A stretch of DNA of 64,000 bases from Toxonevra muliebris (Eukaryota > Arthropoda > Insecta > Diptera > Pallopteridae). Below are positions 60,531 to 64,000 of the stretch, piece after piece. The stretch covers positions 11,424,704 to 11,488,703 of the forward strand of contig OY829328.1 in assembly GCA_963691655.1 (NCBI GenBank), in the 5' to 3' direction. The position numbers were made by a program, and so were the translations under genes. The notes under the pieces were generated by a model, which worked only from the letters and a program-made list of their open reading frames with translations, did no database searches and was not told where the DNA came from. The first letter of the stretch is position 1. Every line of letters starts with the position of its first letter.

Positions 60531-60550
60531 CTGGGCCTAATTAGGCCCAG
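60531..60550. repeat. Perfect 20-bp palindrome
   Basis: CTGGGCCTAATTAGGCCCAG is self-complementary over all 20 bases. A related imperfect form CTGGACTTAATTAGGTCCA occurs at 59002-59020. Both contain the TAATTA homeodomain-type core. They may be terminal motifs of one old element or protein-binding palindromes. Confidence 0.7.
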
Positions 60551-63500
60551 AAGGTTATGTTATTGCCTCCTAAAGAGGTGCCCATCGAAGAGTTAAGACA
60601 AAAATGTTGCAAGAAAAAAATATAAACTCTAAAAAATGAACAAAAATGGCGATTATATATTTAGAAGGCTATCCAAGCAAATTAAATAGAAATGTTGTCT
60701 GAGGTGCCTGATGCAAAAAAAAAATTCAATTTGCTGAGTAGTGTAAAAATTGTTTTTTTTTTTTTTTTTTGTGATAAACCCTGCTCCTTGTATCCGCCAG
60801 TGTCTGTTTGTATGTCTCAGAGGTTTGATTGATTTGGTTTTTACTTGTTTTCTACTAAGCCGCATGCCACTTTGCATCAATTTCAAATTAAATTTAAATT
60901 TACAACTTTTTAATACGCTTAAAAATGTGTTCATGTTTGAAATGAATCTGTTTGACAACTTGCAAATTTGACACGCTCCAAACCAAAGCTGTAGTCATTA
61001 GCAAGATAAAACTTTTCCATTAAATATCATTAAATTTTCATTAAGAATTTTTCAAATTCTATACCCATATTTATTATGCTTCTTTTGCCAAAAACTAATT
61101 AATAACATGTCAAAATGTATAAAGTACAGTTTGCTAGATAATATGAATAATTCTCAAAGTTAGAGTATAGTTCAATAAGACTGTCGTCCTTAGCATAAAC
61201 TACTCATTAGGCATTTTGAAAATTCTGAAATATTTTTTAGTTCATACTGAAACAAAAGAGTTTTGTGGTAAGACTAAGAACATATTATATGTACAAGGAG
61301 ATTCCATCCCGACGGTCACGAAGTAGGGTGATAGAAAAAGGTATATTCGACAAGAAAGGCAAAGCTTTTTACCGCTGCTATGTCATAGTGATCGCATTAT
61401 AGGGGGTCTCAGAACATCAGAATAATGAACGACGTATATTTTTTCCAGAATAATGCAAAAACCGATTTTTTTGCATTAGAAACAAGCCACTTACACTACG
61501 TAAGTAAATAATGGAATTGTGTGTTGTTGTAATTGCATTAGGCTTTCATGTGGCGAAAACAAAATTTAAAATCCATTTACATTTAATCTTCTATAATATA
61601 AAAGTTTTAAACAGAAAATACCACTTCTAAAAAATTGAGAAAAATTCGTTTAAAGAATTTTTCCCATGCAAATTTTGTACAAAATTAACAGCTTTTTGAT
61701 CAAAACATGGTTAAATTTCACCATCATTCAAGAACAAAAAATTGCCCTAGTTATCCTTTAAAATACTTTGTTTGGAACAGTTACTCAGAATTCAATATTT
61801 AAAAAGTTATCAACGAATAAAGCTTTATCTTTTCAAAGCCTATTTGTAAGCCTTTGGTTCTATTTTCCACTAGAGACCTCTATATTTTTTTCTAAATCTT
61901 ATTTTTCTCATATAATCTTTCAGAAAATCCACTAGGAGCAGGAAAAAAAAAATCAAACTTTGCACAGATGGGCAATCTAATGAATAACTAAGTATTCATT
62001 ATCAGTTACGTTATTACGAAAATTTGCGCAAAAAAAAATCTATTTTGAGAGTTTATAAATTTGGTTTTCCGGTCAAAACTTTTAAATAAAAATCTCTGCA
62101 TTCAAATTCTAGCTATTATAATTAAAAACAACCCCTCAGAGTTTCAGATCAATCGGTAAAATGGTTTTCGAGAAAGCTTGCTAACCGATAGCGCGATATA
62201 AATGTCACATAATTTCCATTTACTGCACCAATCTTTATAAAATTTCTCGAGAGTATCGACTTTAAAAGTATGCTATACCAACTTCCCCGATTTTGTAACA
62301 TATCACAATATAAACATATAACCCTTTAAACTATCTCAAACTCAACAGTAACTACTTAATTTTGTTAAATGTATTAAAACATTTTTCTCTGAATTTATTA
62401 ATCAGTCTTTCCCCAAATTTAGCAAGCAACTAAACCATAATTCTTATGCTACTATGAATACACTTAATTTTCAATTAAAAATTTCGAACGCGACTTTTCA
62501 CAAAGTAAAACTTCTACATAGTTTTAATTTCTTTGCTGTTGCTTCACTAAGCACACATACACTTTTCGAGATATACTAAACTCTGAGAATATCTTGAAAT
62601 TAAAAAGCAAAAAGTTTTACAGCACAAAATTCCATTTCATCAAATTCAGCGGATATCTATTCCTAGATATTTTGAACCTACTGTATCATTTCATATATTC
62701 TTACAATATTCACTCGAAATTCGTATAAATTCTGGAACTTTAACAAAAAAAGTTTTTGACTTTTCTGAAAATATTCGCATTTTACTTTTCCTAGTATGTA
62801 TGCACGAGCTTGAATATATATGGTCGTAATTTGCTAGAAACATTTGTACCCAAGTTATTGTATTTAAGCACTTAATCGCATTACAGAATTACAGAGTTCC
62901 TCAAACTAACTCATAACTTATTTAACTTAAGTTTATGCTACTTTCACTGTTTTTTGTTGTTTTTTTTTTATGTGTGTGAGTGGATTCATTGGAAAATGTT
63001 TTCTAAGAAATCATATTAGCTCGCATATGTATATAGAGGAATGCCAAAATATAAAACAGCTGTTGCTATAGAATTTACTTGCACCAAAATTCAAAAACGA
63101 AAATATAGCAATAAAGAAAACTGAAAAGTTGTTGCATGCTGTTAAAAACTGGAAATTGTTTCAGGCATAAGTAAAACTTTTAAGTGAGTTTCCGGTTGAC
63201 TTTTATTTCTTCTCTTTCACACACTAAAACTAACACGCTTTCTTATGCCTCACATATACATGTATATATTTATATATACTAGTAAGTGAGCTAGTTTGTG
63301 AGAATTTTCTTTCCGCATTGTGACGCTTTTCCTTTTGTGGTGCCGCGCAATGAAGTACGTAAAGTTTTAGCACTATTTTGTATTTACTTTATTTGCGCTT
63401 GTATATAAGAAAGCAAAGTTTGAGGTGTTTCAGCTTATTTGTGTTTGTGTAGTGGTATGTAGTGTGAGTGACATTTGACTTTTTCGTGGGTTTTTTGCTG

Positions 63501-64000
63501 CATTTTATTTTTGGAAGATAAAATTCTAGAAAAACTCGAAAAGAAAGTAGTAGTAGTAGTAGTCGAAAGTTTGTAGTGGAGAAGTACTTAGTACTTAAAC
63601 ATTACCGCTAAAAAGTTTGTGGAAAGAAAACAAATTACGAAACACTAAACTGCATCCCTACTTCGTTATCCTTCTTACGAGAGTTTCTGAGTTTTTTCTG
63701 CTTTCAGTTTCGTGGTAATTTGTAAAATAAATATGCATTTGATGGGCATTCCAAATAGTCTTAAAACTGAAAACAAAATTTTGCCATAGATTATGCAACT
63801 TCTTATAGACTTTTCAATGAAACTTTTAGGAGAGTGAATTGCTGTCGCTGGTAATTTTCTTTAGATAAAGCCATGTTGTGCGTTTTATATTATTATTTTG
63901 TCAATACTTAGGTAAAGCTGAGTATCAACCAGTGTTTTAAAAATTTTGTGTCCTGATAAGTCTTGGGTAGATATATCATTCCCGGCATCCTGGAATTGGC

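Larger units (their letters stand above)
56940..64000 (+). other. Intron of the large-exon gene, runs off the window
   Basis: It begins with GTAAGT at 56940. No further exon of the gene was recognised up to the end of the window, so the intron is at least 7 kb. It contains CAA/AAT microsatellites (57250-57305), TATATG/CATATA repeats (57790-57820), poly-T (58161-58190, 60750-60769), and the repeats at 59996-60550 listed separately. The short open frames inside are low-complexity shadows. Confidence 0.65.

Noticed and set aside
1..64000. CRISPR arrays, operons, bacterial promoters
   Set aside because: Composition, intron-like signals and element types show a eukaryotic nuclear genome; no regularly spaced direct repeats of CRISPR type occur (the 54-bp array has no variable spacers).

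Overview
This is an AT-rich eukaryotic window, almost entirely non-coding. Base composition, dense (TATG/CATA)n, (CA)n and poly-A/T tracts, CAA/CAG-type repeats in the one large exon, and the transposon families present point to a higher fly (Brachycera, for example a tephritid or calyptrate). That taxonomic call is inference; no database was searched.

Only one host protein-coding segment can be supported: a large coding exon at 54790-56939 on the + strand. It begins with a signal-peptide-like N-terminus, continues through about 640 residues of low-complexity acidic/Ser/Asn/Gln sequence, and ends in a compact conserved-looking segment at a perfect AG|GTAAGT donor. A polypyrimidine tract and CAG at 54363 suggest that this exon starts at 54364 with a 5' UTR, so most of the 54 kb to its left is upstream DNA or a 5'-UTR intron. 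Everything to its right (56940-64000) is intron. The final segment resembles the start of the ectodomain of GPR158/179-like class C orphan receptors; that family call is tentative.

The rest is a graveyard of mobile elements, several with termini and target-site duplications that can be read directly. They are: a 718-bp inverted-repeat MITE with a perfect 10-bp TSD (2363-3100); an 821-bp Transib-type element with CACWGTG termini and a GGCG-type 5-bp TSD (4344-5174); a 250-bp TA-flanked MITE (10345-10598); a tRNA-headed SINE (12219-12405) with a second tail copy (21664-21765); a 524-bp hAT-like element (12445-12984); an inverted-repeat element (14372-15246); a 76-bp hairpin element (20442-20525); a Tc1-like element (33467-35555) with nested insertions; a 270-bp hAT-like MITE (41521-41806); a reverse-transcriptase relic (43360-44590, minus); an 87%-identical inverted-repeat element (49794-50284); and a 5'-truncated LINE 3' end with RNase H and CCHC (53491-54103) lying 260 bp from the candidate first coding exon.

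The most interesting system is a dispersed repeat family of about 390 bp, present three times (15796-16060 +, 19304-19698 -, 33712-34106 +) plus a tail fragment (33587-33636). Each full copy carries a complete hammerhead-ribozyme arrangement: CTGATGA, a 5-bp stem II closed by a conserved GTGGCGG loop, GAAR (AAAA in the third copy), a CGGCCG palindromic stem III, TC/TA, and a 6-bp stem I. The third copy is old, has lost the catalytic G12, and sits inside a 31-bp inverted repeat. This looks like a retrozyme-like or Penelope-type ribozyme-bearing retroposon in a fly genome.
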